The position numbers and the translations under genes are program-made. The notes beneath the pieces are model-generated. The model saw only the letters and a list, made by a program, of their open reading frames with translations, searched no databases and had not been told where the DNA came from. A stretch of DNA of 64,000 nt from Embleya scabrispora DSM 41855 (lineage in GTDB: Bacteria > Actinomycetota > Actinomycetes > Streptomycetales > Streptomycetaceae). Positions within the stretch are counted from its first letter, which is position 1. Every line of letters starts with the position of its first letter. Below, piece after piece: positions 34,591 to 43,290 of the stretch. The stretch is from positions 204,388 through 268,387 of the forward strand of contig NZ_KB889675.1 in NCBI RefSeq assembly GCF_000372745.1, given 5' to 3'.

Positions 34591-36279
34591 TCAGACCTCC
34601 ACGACCACCGGCAGAATCATCGGCCGGCGCCGATAGGTGTCCGACACCCACTTGCCCACGATCCGGCGTACCTGCTGTTGCAGCTGATACGGCTCCGCCA
34701 CACCGTCGGCGGCCGCCTTCTGCAACATCTCCTCGATCTTGGGGACCACCGCGTCGAACCGGGCGTCGTCGATGCCCGATCCGCGTGCCGTGATCGTCGG
34801 CCCGCCGACCACCTTGCCGGAGGAGGAGTCCACGGCGAGGAATACCGACACGAAGCCCTCCTCGCCCAGAATCCGGCGATCCTTGAGCGAGGACTCGGTC
34901 ACGTCGCCCACGGACAAACCGTCCACGTAGACGTATCCGGCCTGCACCTTGCCGGTGATCTTGGCCACCCCGTTGACCAGGTCGACGGTGAGGCCGTCCT
35001 CGGCGAGCACGACCCGGTCCTTGCGCACCCCGGTCTTGATGCCCAGGTCGGCGGCGGCGCGCAGATGGCGCCATTCGCCGTGCACCGGCATCAGGTTGCG
35101 CGGCCGGGTGAGGTTGAAGAAGTACAACAGTTCACCGGCCGAGGCGTGGCCGGAGACGTGCACCTTGGCGTTGCCCTTGTGCACGACCTTGGCGCCCCAA
35201 CGGGTCAGCCCGTTGATCACCCGGTAGACCGAGGTCTCGTTGCCCGGGATCAGCGAGGAGGCGAGCACCACGGTGTCGCCCTCGACGATCCGGATCTGCT
35301 GGTGCGAGCGGTTGGCCATCCGCGACAGCGCCGCCATCGGCTCGCCCTGCGAGCCGGTGCACACGAGCACGACCTCGTCCGGCGGCAGGTCGTCCAGCGT
35401 CTTGACGTCCACGACCAGCCCGGCCGGAATCTTCAGATAGCCGAGGTCTCCGGCGATCTTCATGTTGCGCACCATCGAGCGGCCGACGAAGGCGACCTTG
35501 CGCTCGTAGGCGTACGCGGTGTCCAGCACCTGCTGGATGCGATGCACATGGCTGGCGAAGCTGGCCACGATGATCCGCTGGTCGGCGTCCGCGAAGACCC
35601 GGTCCAGCACGCCGGCGATGTCCCGCTCGGCCGGGATGAAGCCGGGCACCTCCGCGTTCGTGGAGTCCACGAGCAGCAGGTCGATGCCCTCGGTGCCCAG
35701 GCGCGCGAACGCCGGCAGGTCGGTCAGCCGGTTGTCCAGCGGCAACTGGTCCATCTTGAAGTCGCCGGTGTGCACGACGGTGCCGGCCTCGGTGCGGATG
35801 GCCAGCGCGAGCGCGTCCGGGATCGAGTGGTTCACCGAGATGAACTCGCACTCGAACGGACCCAGCCGCTCGATGTCGCCTTCCTTGACCTCCAGCGTGT
35901 ACGGCCGGATGCGGTGCTCGGTGAGCTTGGCCTCGATGAACGCGAGGGTCAGCTTCGACCCGATCAGCGGGATGTCGGCCTTCTCGCGGAGCAGATACGG
36001 GACCGCACCGATGTGGTCCTCGTGCCCGTGCGTCAGGATGATCGCCTCGATGTCGCCGAGGCGATCCCGAATCGAGCTGAAGTCCGGCAGGATGAGGTCG
36101 ACTCCGGGCTGCTCCTCCTCGGGGAACAGCACCCCGCAGTCGACGATCAACAGCCGGCCGTCGAACTCGAAGACGGTCATGTTCCGGCCGATCTCGCCGA
36201 GACCACCCAGTGGGGTGATCCGAAGGCCGCCCTTGGGCAGCGCCGGCGGCGGGCCGAATTCGGGATGGGGATGGCTCAA
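34591..36279 (-). CDS. rnj: Ribonuclease J
   Basis: 562 residues. A beta-CASP metallo-beta-lactamase: LGGLGEIGRNM, VDCGVLFPEEEQPGVDLILPD, the zinc motif THGHEDHIGAVPYLL, VNHSIPDALALAI, HTGDFKMDQ, and in the C-terminal half ASFASHVHRIQQV, CTGSQGEPMAALSRM and VSGHASAGEL. It combines 5'-3' exonuclease and endonuclease activity in mRNA decay and rRNA processing. The start codon is TTG (36277-36279) behind GAGGAGAG. dapA lies 125 bases upstream on the same strand, separated by a strong hairpin. Confidence 0.96.
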   Translation of the reverse strand: MSHPHPEFGPPPALPKGGLRITPLGGLGEIGRNMTVFEFDGRLLIVDCGVLFPEEEQPGVDLILPDFSSIRDRLGDIEAIILTHGHEDHIGAVPYLLREKADIPLIGSKLTLAFIEAKLTEHRIRPYTLEVKEGDIERLGPFECEFISVNHSIPDALALAIRTEAGTVVHTGDFKMDQLPLDNRLTDLPAFARLGTEGIDLLLVDSTNAEVPGFIPAERDIAGVLDRVFADADQRIIVASFASHVHRIQQVLDTAYAYERKVAFVGRSMVRNMKIAGDLGYLKIPAGLVVDVKTLDDLPPDEVVLVCTGSQGEPMAALSRMANRSHQQIRIVEGDTVVLASSLIPGNETSVYRVINGLTRWGAKVVHKGNAKVHVSGHASAGELLYFFNLTRPRNLMPVHGEWRHLRAAADLGIKTGVRKDRVVLAEDGLTVDLVNGVAKITGKVQAGYVYVDGLSVGDVTESSLKDRRILGEEGFVSVFLAVDSSSGKVVGGPTITARGSGIDDARFDAVVPKIEEMLQKAAADGVAEPYQLQQQVRRIVGKWVSDTYRRRPMILPVVVEV

Positions 36280-36301
36280 GTTCTCTCCTCGCCACGTGCC
36301 G

Positions 36302-36330
36302 CCGTGCGACCGTCCTGGACGGTCGCACGG
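36302..36330 (-). terminator. Hairpin between dapA and rnj
   Basis: CCGTGCGACCGTCC pairs with GGACGGTCGCACGG, a 14-bp perfect arm pair with a very small loop, 75 bases after the dapA stop and 23 before rnj. It may terminate dapA transcripts or act as an rnj leader element. Confidence 0.65.
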
Positions 36331-36404
36331 GGACGCGCAAAAGCTGGTGTTCGGCCCGGGCGGGTGTGGTACCCGCCCGGGGCACTACTTACGGATATTC
36401 CTGT

Positions 36405-37304
36405 TTACAGCTCTACCCCACCCGCCGAGAGATCCTGCCTCAGCTGCGCGATCTGGGCCTTCGTGGCCTCGATCAGCGGCAGCCGCAGCGGCCCGGCGGG
36501 CAGGCCCTGCAATCCCAGAGCGGCCTTGGTGAGGATCACGCCCTGGGTACGAAAAATGCCGGTGTACACCGGAAGAAGACGCTGGTGGATCTCGCGTGCC
36601 TTGGCGACGTCGCCGCCCACGTAGGCGTCGATCATCGCGCGGAGTTCCGCCGACACGAGGTGCCCGACCACGCTCACCACACCGACCGCGCCGATGGACA
36701 GGAGCGGCAGGTTCAGCATGTCCTCACCGCTGTAGTACACCATGTCGGTGCGCGCCATGACCCAGCTCGCGGACGTGAGGTCGCCCTTGGCGTCCTTGTT
36801 CGCGACGATCCTGGGGTGCTCGGCGAGCCGGACCAGGGTCTCGGTCTCGACCGGTACGGCGCTGCGACCGGGGATGTCGTACAGCATCACCGGCAGTTCG
36901 GCGGCGTCGGCGACGGTGGTGAAGTGCCGGTACAGGCCCTCCTGCGGGGGCTTGCTGTAGTACGGGGTGACCACGAGCAGACCGTGTGCGCCGGCGGCCT
37001 GTGCCTGCCGGGCCAGCTCGACCGAGTGCCGGGTGTCGTTGGTGCCGACCCCGGCGACCACGAACGCGCGATCGCCCACGGCCTCCAGCACCGCCCGGAC
37101 CAGTTGCTCTTTCTCCGCGTCGCTCGTGGTCGGCGACTCGCCGGTGGTGCCGTTGACGACGAGTCCGTCGTTGCCGGCGTCGACAAGATGGGAGGCCAGG
37201 CGCTGGGCGCCGGGAAGGTCGAGCGCACCGTCGGCCGTGAAGGGGGTCACCATCGCGGTGAGGACCCGGCCGAAGGGGGTCTGGGGGGTAGACGTCGGAG
37301 CCAT
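36405..37304 (-). CDS. dapA: 4-hydroxy-tetrahydrodipicolinate synthase
   Basis: 299 residues. Condenses pyruvate with aspartate semialdehyde, the committed step to diaminopimelate and lysine. Schiff-base Lys170 lies in IVANKDAKGD, the triad Thr in VNGTTGESPT (53-54), Tyr142 in YDIPGRS, and VVTPYYSKPPQEGLYRHF is also present. The ATG has no clear Shine-Dalgarno; a TACCGT about ten bases upstream raises the possibility of a leaderless transcript. Upstream are a small hairpin (37337-37351), then the promoter-terminator pair described separately. Confidence 0.95.
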   Translation of the reverse strand: MAPTSTPQTPFGRVLTAMVTPFTADGALDLPGAQRLASHLVDAGNDGLVVNGTTGESPTTSDAEKEQLVRAVLEAVGDRAFVVAGVGTNDTRHSVELARQAQAAGAHGLLVVTPYYSKPPQEGLYRHFTTVADAAELPVMLYDIPGRSAVPVETETLVRLAEHPRIVANKDAKGDLTSASWVMARTDMVYYSGEDMLNLPLLSIGAVGVVSVVGHLVSAELRAMIDAYVGGDVAKAREIHQRLLPVYTGIFRTQGVILTKAALGLQGLPAGPLRLPLIEATKAQIAQLRQDLSAGGVEL

Positions 37305-37336
37305 GGCCCAAACGGTACCGGGCGCACACCTGACCT

Positions 37337-37351
37337 GCGGGTAGCACCCGC
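37337..37351. promoter_or_regulatory. Small inverted repeat upstream of dapA
   Basis: GCGGGT-AGC-ACCCGC, 33-47 bases before the dapA ATG. It may be an operator or leader hairpin; nothing further supports it. Confidence 0.3.
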
Positions 37352-37479
37352 CCTAAGAGGCTTGGGCCGCGATCGCCACCGTGGCTGGGCGCTGGATTCG
37401 CCGAGACTTCGCCGGCCCGCGCACGGCGGTCCGGGTGCCGGCCGCACGGCCGCGCGGTGGTGCGCGAGAGCCGGTGCAA

Positions 37480-37528
37480 AAGAAAGGACCAGACGCTGCC
37501 CGCTCGGGGGTTCGAGCAGCGTCTGATC
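37480..37528 (-). terminator. Rho-independent terminator between thyX and dapA
   Basis: On the minus strand CAGACGCTGC (37516-37525) pairs perfectly with GCAGCGTCTG (37490-37499) and is followed by GTCCTTTCTTTT. This is the most classical terminator tail in the window. It ends thyX mRNA and any transcript started at the promoter at 37557-37586. Confidence 0.85.
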
Positions 37529-37556
37529 TCTTTCAGTATCGACCATCGAGGGCGAA

Positions 37557-37586
37557 ACCTTAGGGATTCAGGCGAAAAATTTCCAA
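37557..37586 (-). promoter_or_regulatory. Candidate promoter pointing to dapA, upstream of the terminator
   Basis: On the minus strand TTGGAA (37586-37581) and TAAGGT (37562-37557) are 18 bases apart, in an AT-rich patch just after the thyX stop. A transcript from it would meet the terminator after about 70 nucleotides. Confidence 0.45.
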
Positions 37587-37629
37587 TGTCACCCTATGTG
37601 CCGATTTGACCACCCGGACGGCGCAACAC

Positions 37630-38373
37630 CTAGGGCGCGACCCGTCCGTTCGTGTTGAACGCCGCGTATGTGAGCGGCATGAGTTCGGCCCACGCGGCCT
37701 CCATCCGCTCCGCGACCATCTCGATCTCGCGCTGCGGGAAGGACGGGAAGGTCGCGTCCTCACGCTTGGTGCGCAGCCCGAGGAAGTGCATCAGCGAACG
37801 CGCGTTGCAGGTCGCGTACATCGACGAGTACAGGCCCACCGGCAGCGTGGTGCGCGCCACCTCGCGCGCGACGCCCGCCTCCAGCATGCGCTGGTAGCCC
37901 GCGTAGGCGGCCTCGTAGGACTCGCGCGTCGCGCTGTCCACCGTCTTGTACTGATCGGGGGTGCCGTCGACGAAGACATAGGCACCGGGCTTGCCCTGCT
38001 GGACCAGCTTGCGGTCCTCGGCGGGCACGTAGAACACCGGCTGCAGCTCGCGGTAGCGGCCGCTTTCCTCGTTGTACGACCAGCCGACGCGGTGCCGGTG
38101 GAACTCGCGGAAGACGAAGATCGGCGCGCTCACGAAGAACGTCATCGAGTTGTGCTCGAAGGGGCTGCCGTGCTTGTCCCGCATCAGGAAGTTGATCAGA
38201 CCCTTGGACCGCGAGGCGTCCTTTTCGAGCTCGTCGAGGGACTTCTCCCCCGCCGTGGAGACCCGAGCCGCCCACAACACGTCCTGGTCGGCGGCGCTGT
38301 GCTTGATCAGCTCGACCGTGACGTCGCTGCGGAAGCGGATGGCGGACGGATTCTCCTGGGGTGTTTCGGTCAC
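37630..38373 (-). CDS. thyX: FAD-dependent thymidylate synthase
   Basis: 247 residues. Makes dTMP from dUMP with methylene-tetrahydrofolate and NADPH through FAD. The ThyX motif RHR...S is seen as RHRVGWSYNEES (residues 93-104), followed by SGRYRELQP; HGSPFEHNSMTFFV, LPVGLYSSMYATCNARSLMHFLGLR and REIEMVAERM are also family elements. The GTG at 38373 (VTETPQ) sits nine bases after GAGGAG; the upstream in-frame extension is not conserved sequence. It precedes dapA as in many actinobacteria. Confidence 0.95.
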   Translation of the reverse strand: MTETPQENPSAIRFRSDVTVELIKHSAADQDVLWAARVSTAGEKSLDELEKDASRSKGLINFLMRDKHGSPFEHNSMTFFVSAPIFVFREFHRHRVGWSYNEESGRYRELQPVFYVPAEDRKLVQQGKPGAYVFVDGTPDQYKTVDSATRESYEAAYAGYQRMLEAGVAREVARTTLPVGLYSSMYATCNARSLMHFLGLRTKREDATFPSFPQREIEMVAERMEAAWAELMPLTYAAFNTNGRVAP

Positions 38374-38422
38374 GCGGAGTTGCTCCTCGTCGATGAGGTT
38401 CGGGTGAGACGGGCGCTCAAGC

Positions 38423-39154
38423 CTAACCACGCCCACCGACATCGCTCGACGCCGTGGCCGAGCCGCCGGCCGTCGGCGTGGACCGCGGCACCACCACCGT
38501 GCCGGGCTGCGTCGCCGGCCCCTCGGCGGGTCGGGTCGCGGCGCTCGCGGGCAGTGCCACGGACGTCTCGAAGGACGCCTTGTCCAGACGGGACATGAAC
38601 GGCTGCACCTGGATCACCAGCTTGCCGACCAGCTCGCGGGGCACCGCGAAGTTGTAGGTGAGCACCGTGTCGGCGTTGCGCGCCACCTGATCCGAGCCGC
38701 CGCGCAGGGGCCCGGCCTTCGCGGGTCCGCACGGCAGTCCCTCGGGCCCGGCGTACAGCGTCACGCCGAACAGGTCGGCCACCAGGGTGGAGCCGGTCCG
38801 GTTGGTGTATCGGATCGGGACGGCCACGTCGACCGTCTCGCGCTTCTCGTTCGGCACGCTCGCCGTACGAATCACCACGAGCGGCAGCGTGGCCACCGTC
38901 AGCCCGTTCGAGTACGTGTGTGATCCCTGTTTCTGCGGGACCTGCCCGGGTGGGACGGCCGCGCCGGAGGGCGGCGCGCCCGGCGCCGAACCGCCCGTCG
39001 GGTTCTTGTCCGGCAGATCCGGCGGGTTGCCGGTGGCACCCGCGGCAGCCGCCTTCGGCTTCTCGTCGTCGATCGTCGGACCGACCATGCAGCCGCTCGC
39101 GAGCAGCACGACCACCGCACACGCCGGGGCGATTCGTCGGATCCGGACCCCCAT
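38423..39154 (-). CDS. Putative lipoprotein with Pro/Gly-rich linker and Ig-like domain
   Basis: 243 residues. The signal peptide ends in a lipobox (VVVLLASGC, Cys about residue 22). Residues 30-75 are Pro/Gly/Ala-rich, followed by a beta-rich domain (VDVAVPIRYTNRTGSTLVADLFGVTLYAG ... VLTYNFAVPRELVGKLVIQVQP) that looks like a DUF4352/Ig-type fold, and a Thr/Pro-rich tail. The function is not known. GGAGG six bases before the ATG of MGVRIRR decides the start. It lies 49 bases upstream of thyX on the same strand. Confidence 0.72.
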   Translation of the reverse strand: MGVRIRRIAPACAVVVLLASGCMVGPTIDDEKPKAAAAGATGNPPDLPDKNPTGGSAPGAPPSGAAVPPGQVPQKQGSHTYSNGLTVATLPLVVIRTASVPNEKRETVDVAVPIRYTNRTGSTLVADLFGVTLYAGPEGLPCGPAKAGPLRGGSDQVARNADTVLTYNFAVPRELVGKLVIQVQPFMSRLDKASFETSVALPASAATRPAEGPATQPGTVVVPRSTPTAGGSATASSDVGGRG

Positions 39155-39328
39155 GACCATCCTCCGCTGCCGCGCCCACCAACCCTTGGCGGACAGCGTC
39201 GCACGCCACGCGCGAGCTCGGGAGCGCCTGTTCCGCGTGTCGCCCACGCGTGTGGGCGTTCGGCGAGCGGCGGACACGAACCGCCCCGGCGCGCGAGAAT
39301 CGGCCGAACTCGACGATGGGGGCGCCAC

Positions 39329-39874
39329 ATGACCGATCCGTACGTACGCCCGGCCCACGCCGGCGACGGTGCCGCGTTGGGCGCCACGCATGCCCGGGCC
39401 TGGCACGACGCCTACACCGGTGTGCTGCCGGCCGCCGCGCTGGAGGCGGCCACGCCGCAGGCGCTGGCCGCCGAGTGGGAGGACGCGGCGCTCGCGCCAC
39501 CGTCGCCCCGCCACCGCCTGCTGGTGGCCTGTGCGGGCCCGACCGTGGCCGGCTTCGCGGCCCTGGTACCCGGCTCGGACGAGGATCTCGACCCGGCCGG
39601 CACCGGCGAGTTGGCGATTTTGGTGATCGACCCACCACGGCAGCGCGAGGGGCACGCGTCGCGGCTGCTGACGGCGGTCGTCGCGGACGCCGCGACGGAC
39701 GGCGTGCAAACGCTGGTGACCTGGGTTCTGGAGAGCGACAAGCCGCTGTACGACTTCCTGGTCGGCGCCGGCTGGGCGCCCGACGGCGCGACGCGCGAAC
39801 TGTGGGTGGACGAGGCGGGCGGTTCGGTGATCCGACAGGTCCGACTGCACACGGCGGTGACCACCGGGGAGTGA
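39329..39874 (+). CDS. GNAT family N-acetyltransferase
   Basis: 181 residues. YVRPAHAGDGAALGATHARAWHDAYTGVLP is the typical beginning of a GNAT acetyltransferase, LAILVIDPPRQREGHASRLLTAVV gives the acetyl-CoA loop, and LVTWVLESDKPLYDFLVGAGWAPDGATREL the end. The substrate cannot be predicted. Divergent from the lipoprotein gene and 103 bases before a TetR gene on the same strand. Confidence 0.85.
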   Translation: MTDPYVRPAHAGDGAALGATHARAWHDAYTGVLPAAALEAATPQALAAEWEDAALAPPSPRHRLLVACAGPTVAGFAALVPGSDEDLDPAGTGELAILVIDPPRQREGHASRLLTAVVADAATDGVQTLVTWVLESDKPLYDFLVGAGWAPDGATRELWVDEAGGSVIRQVRLHTAVTTGE

Positions 39875-39959
39875 GCACGGATCGGCGGCTCCTCTCCGTC
39901 CTGTGTCGAGACGGCGGACAAACACGGTGAACGCCACACCGTTGTGCCATTGAACAAGG

Positions 39960-39975
39960 TAAGTCAGCCGTCTTA
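39960..39975. promoter_or_regulatory. Imperfect palindrome at the start of the TetR gene
   Basis: TAAGTCAGCCGTCTTA pairs at six of eight positions (TAAG/CTTA outer arms) and ends two bases before the GTG start. It may be an autoregulatory operator. Confidence 0.4.
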
Positions 39976-39977
39976 AC

Positions 39978-40664
39978 GTGGGCGCCGTGAGCCGAACTCC
40001 GACCCGCGAGCGCCTTCTGCTCACCGCCGAGCGGCTCTTCGCCGTGCACGGAATCGACGCGGTCTCGCTGCGACAGATCAGTGTCGCGGCGAGTCAGCGC
40101 AACAATTCCGCCGCGCAATACCACTTCGGCAACAAAGAGGAGTTGATCCGGGCGATCTTCGGATTCCGGCTCGTCGCGATCAACGCGCGCCGCGAGGATC
40201 TGGTCCGCGAGTCGGTCCGGACCGGAGTGGATCAGGAGCCGAGGGCGCTGGCCGAGGCCATGGTGCGGCCGCTGGCCGAACAGATCGACGTCGGCGGTAG
40301 TTTCTACCTGCGCTTTCTGGCCCGCGTGCACCAGCACATGGGCGCGAGCACGTACGCGCTGCCCGCGATGGGCCTGGAGGGCAGCTCGCCGGAGTTCGGC
40401 CGGTTGATCGACCTCGCGCTGGGCCATCTGCCGACCGCCGTGCGGCGCAACCGGCTGCGGCTGGGCGGGAGTCTGGCGGTGCACGCCACGGCCGACCGCG
40501 AACAGCGGGTGCACGAGGGGCAGGCGCACGACGTGCTGCCGCCGGCGGCCTTCGTGGCGGACCTGGTGGACGCCGTGGTCGGCATCCTGGCCGCGCCGGT
40601 GTCGGCCCAGGTGCTGGCCGCGTTGGAGCCGCCGACGGGCAGCAGGCCGGCCCGGGCGGGTTAG
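39978..40664 (+). CDS. TetR/AcrR family transcriptional regulator
   Basis: 228 residues. The N-terminal HTH is RERLLLTAERLFAVHGIDAVSLRQISVAASQRNNSAAQYHFGNKEELI, where NNSAAQYHFG is the variant of the recognition helix seen in a subgroup of TetR proteins. The C-terminal domain is helical, with a possible TetR_C extension ending in Ala/Pro/Arg. The target and ligand are unknown; the palindrome just before the gene suggests autoregulation. GTG 39978 or GTG 39987 could be the start. Its stop overlaps that of the convergent membrane-protein gene by four bases. Confidence 0.82.
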   Translation: MGAVSRTPTRERLLLTAERLFAVHGIDAVSLRQISVAASQRNNSAAQYHFGNKEELIRAIFGFRLVAINARREDLVRESVRTGVDQEPRALAEAMVRPLAEQIDVGGSFYLRFLARVHQHMGASTYALPAMGLEGSSPEFGRLIDLALGHLPTAVRRNRLRLGGSLAVHATADREQRVHEGQAHDVLPPAAFVADLVDAVVGILAAPVSAQVLAALEPPTGSRPARAG

Positions 40665-41119
40665 GCCGAGGTCGCGGACGTCCTGCCCGCGTGCAGGCGG
40701 ATCGCGGTGAGCATGGCCCGGCGCCCGCGCGCGTTGTCGCGCGCGTCGCCGTACGCGATGGCCAGCCGGTACCAGACCCGCCAGTCCTCGGGGGCGGCCT
40801 CGGCCTCCGCCTTGCGGCGTTCGAACACCGCGTCCGCGCTGTCCCGGTCGACCCGGCCGCTCGGCGTGCGCTGCAACTCGTCCGCCGGCAGGCCGTCCTC
40901 GGCCGCCAACTCGCGGGCCAGGCGCTGCATCGCGAAGCCGAAGCGCACCTCGCGCCAGATGTACCAGGCGCCGACGACGGGCACGAGCAGGATCGCCAGG
41001 CCCAGCACGATGGTGACCGGCTTCCCGTCGCGAATCGCGATCATGCCGCGACTGCCGACGAGGAAGACGTAGAACACCAGGACCGCGATCAGCACGAGCG
41101 CGGTGACACGTTGCTTCAC
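40661..41119 (-). CDS. Small membrane protein with TPR-like C-terminus, next to dapB
   Basis: 152 residues. Two membrane helices (about 5-25 and 35-55), then a soluble part with RDSADAVFERRKAEAEAAPEDWRVWYRLAIAYGDARDNARGRRAML, which has the spacing of one tetratricopeptide unit. Homologous proteins are found after dapB in Streptomyces; function unknown. The GTG at 41119 lies five bases after the dapB stop, so it is probably translated from the dapB mRNA. The longer frame into dapB is not coding. Confidence 0.72.
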   Translation of the reverse strand: MKQRVTALVLIAVLVFYVFLVGSRGMIAIRDGKPVTIVLGLAILLVPVVGAWYIWREVRFGFAMQRLARELAAEDGLPADELQRTPSGRVDRDSADAVFERRKAEAEAAPEDWRVWYRLAIAYGDARDNARGRRAMLTAIRLHAGRTSATSA

Positions 41120-41124
41120 GATGC

Positions 41125-41928
<804 letters not shown>

Positions 41929-43290
41929 TCAGGCCGACGCGGCGACGAAGTCCTCGTCGTCGGCGAACGGTCCGACCACGGCCAGGGTGGGCCGCGCGGC
42001 GAGCAGGTGCTTGGCCACGTCGTGGATCTCGGCGGCCGTGACCGCGGCGATCCGGGCGAGCACCTCGTCGACGGACAGGTGTTCGCCGTACACGAGTTCG
42101 CTCTTGCCGATCCGGCTCATCCGGGACCCGGTGTCCTCCAGGCCCAGCACGGTCGAGCCGCGCAATTGCCCGATGGCCCGATCGATCTCGTCCTGCGGCA
42201 GGCCCTCGCGGACCACCCGGTCCAACTCGGTCCGGCAGATCTCGATCACCTGGCGGGCCTTCTTGGGCTGGCAGCCGGCATAGATGCCGAACACACCCAG
42301 GTCGGCGTAGCCGGAGTGGAAGGAGTAGACCGAGTAGGCCAGGCCGCGCTTCTCCCGGATCTCCTGGAAGAGGCGCGAACTCATCCCGCCGCCGAGCGCG
42401 GTGTTGAGCACGCTGAGCGCGAATCGCCGGTCGTCGTCCCGGGCCAACCCCGGCATGCCCAGCACCAGATGGGCCTGCTCGGTCGGCCGGTTCAGCACCC
42501 GTACGCTGCCCGCCGCACGGACACCGCGGCCGCCGGCGCGCGGCGCGGCGGGCACCGCCGCCTCGTCCACGCGCACGTGCGCGAACGCCTTCTTGACGAG
42601 GCGGACCACCTTGGCGTGGTCGACGTTGCCGGCCGCGGTCACCACCATGTTCGGCGCCTTGTAGCGACGCTTGTAGTAGCCGCTGATCTGGGTCCGGGTG
42701 AGCGCGTTGATCGACTCGACCGTGCCCAGCACCGGGCGACCGAGCGGGGCGTCGCCGAGCATCGCGTCGTAGAAGAGCTCGTGGACGAGGTCGCCGGGCT
42801 CGTCCTCGTTCATCGCGATCTCCTCGAGGATCACGCCACGTTCGGCGTCCACGTCCTCGGCGTCGATCAGCGAGCCGGTCACCATGTCGCAGATCACGTC
42901 TATCGCGAGCGGGAGATCGGTGTCGAGCACGCGTGCGTAGTAGCACGTGTACTCCTTGGTGGTGAACGCGTTCATCTCACCACCGACCGCGTCCAACTCG
43001 GCCGAGATCTCCAGCGCGTCGCGCTTGTCGGTGCCCTTGAACAGCAGGTGTTCGAGGTAGTGCGAGCTGCCGGCCAGGGCGGGGGTCTCGTCTCGCGAGC
43101 CGACCCCGACCCAGATCCCGAACGTGGCGGAGCGCACGGACGGCATGTTCTCGGTGATCACCCGAAGGCCGCCCGGCAGGACGGTGCGGCGGACGGCACT
43201 GGTGCCGTCCGCGTCACGCAGCAGGGTCTTCGTGGAACCAGGCCGCTGCGCGGACGCAGCGACCTGGTTCTTCGACGAGGAGGACGTCAC
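41929..43290 (-). CDS. pepR: M16 family zinc metallopeptidase (PepR/MPP-beta type)
   Basis: 453 residues. The inverted zinc motif HxxEH is seen as [12 protein letters not shown] (His77, Glu80, His81), with the second Glu ligand region [11 protein letters not shown] about 75 residues later. A second, inactive M16 half follows ([23 protein letters not shown]). The start is a GTG overlapping the pnp stop by four bases (GTGA), so translation is coupled to pnp. Mycobacterial PepR has the same position after gpsI/pnp. Substrates in Streptomyces are not established. Confidence 0.92.
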   Translation of the reverse strand: MTSSSSKNQVAASAQRPGSTKTLLRDADGTSAVRRTVLPGGLRVITENMPSVRSATFGIWVGVGSRDETPALAGSSHYLEHLLFKGTDKRDALEISAELDAVGGEMNAFTTKEYTCYYARVLDTDLPLAIDVICDMVTGSLIDAEDVDAERGVILEEIAMNEDEPGDLVHELFYDAMLGDAPLGRPVLGTVESINALTRTQISGYYKRRYKAPNMVVTAAGNVDHAKVVRLVKKAFAHVRVDEAAVPAAPRAGGRGVRAAGSVRVLNRPTEQAHLVLGMPGLARDDDRRFALSVLNTALGGGMSSRLFQEIREKRGLAYSVYSFHSGYADLGVFGIYAGCQPKKARQVIEICRTELDRVVREGLPQDEIDRAIGQLRGSTVLGLEDTGSRMSRIGKSELVYGEHLSVDEVLARIAAVTAAEIHDVAKHLLAARPTLAVVGPFADDEDFVAASA

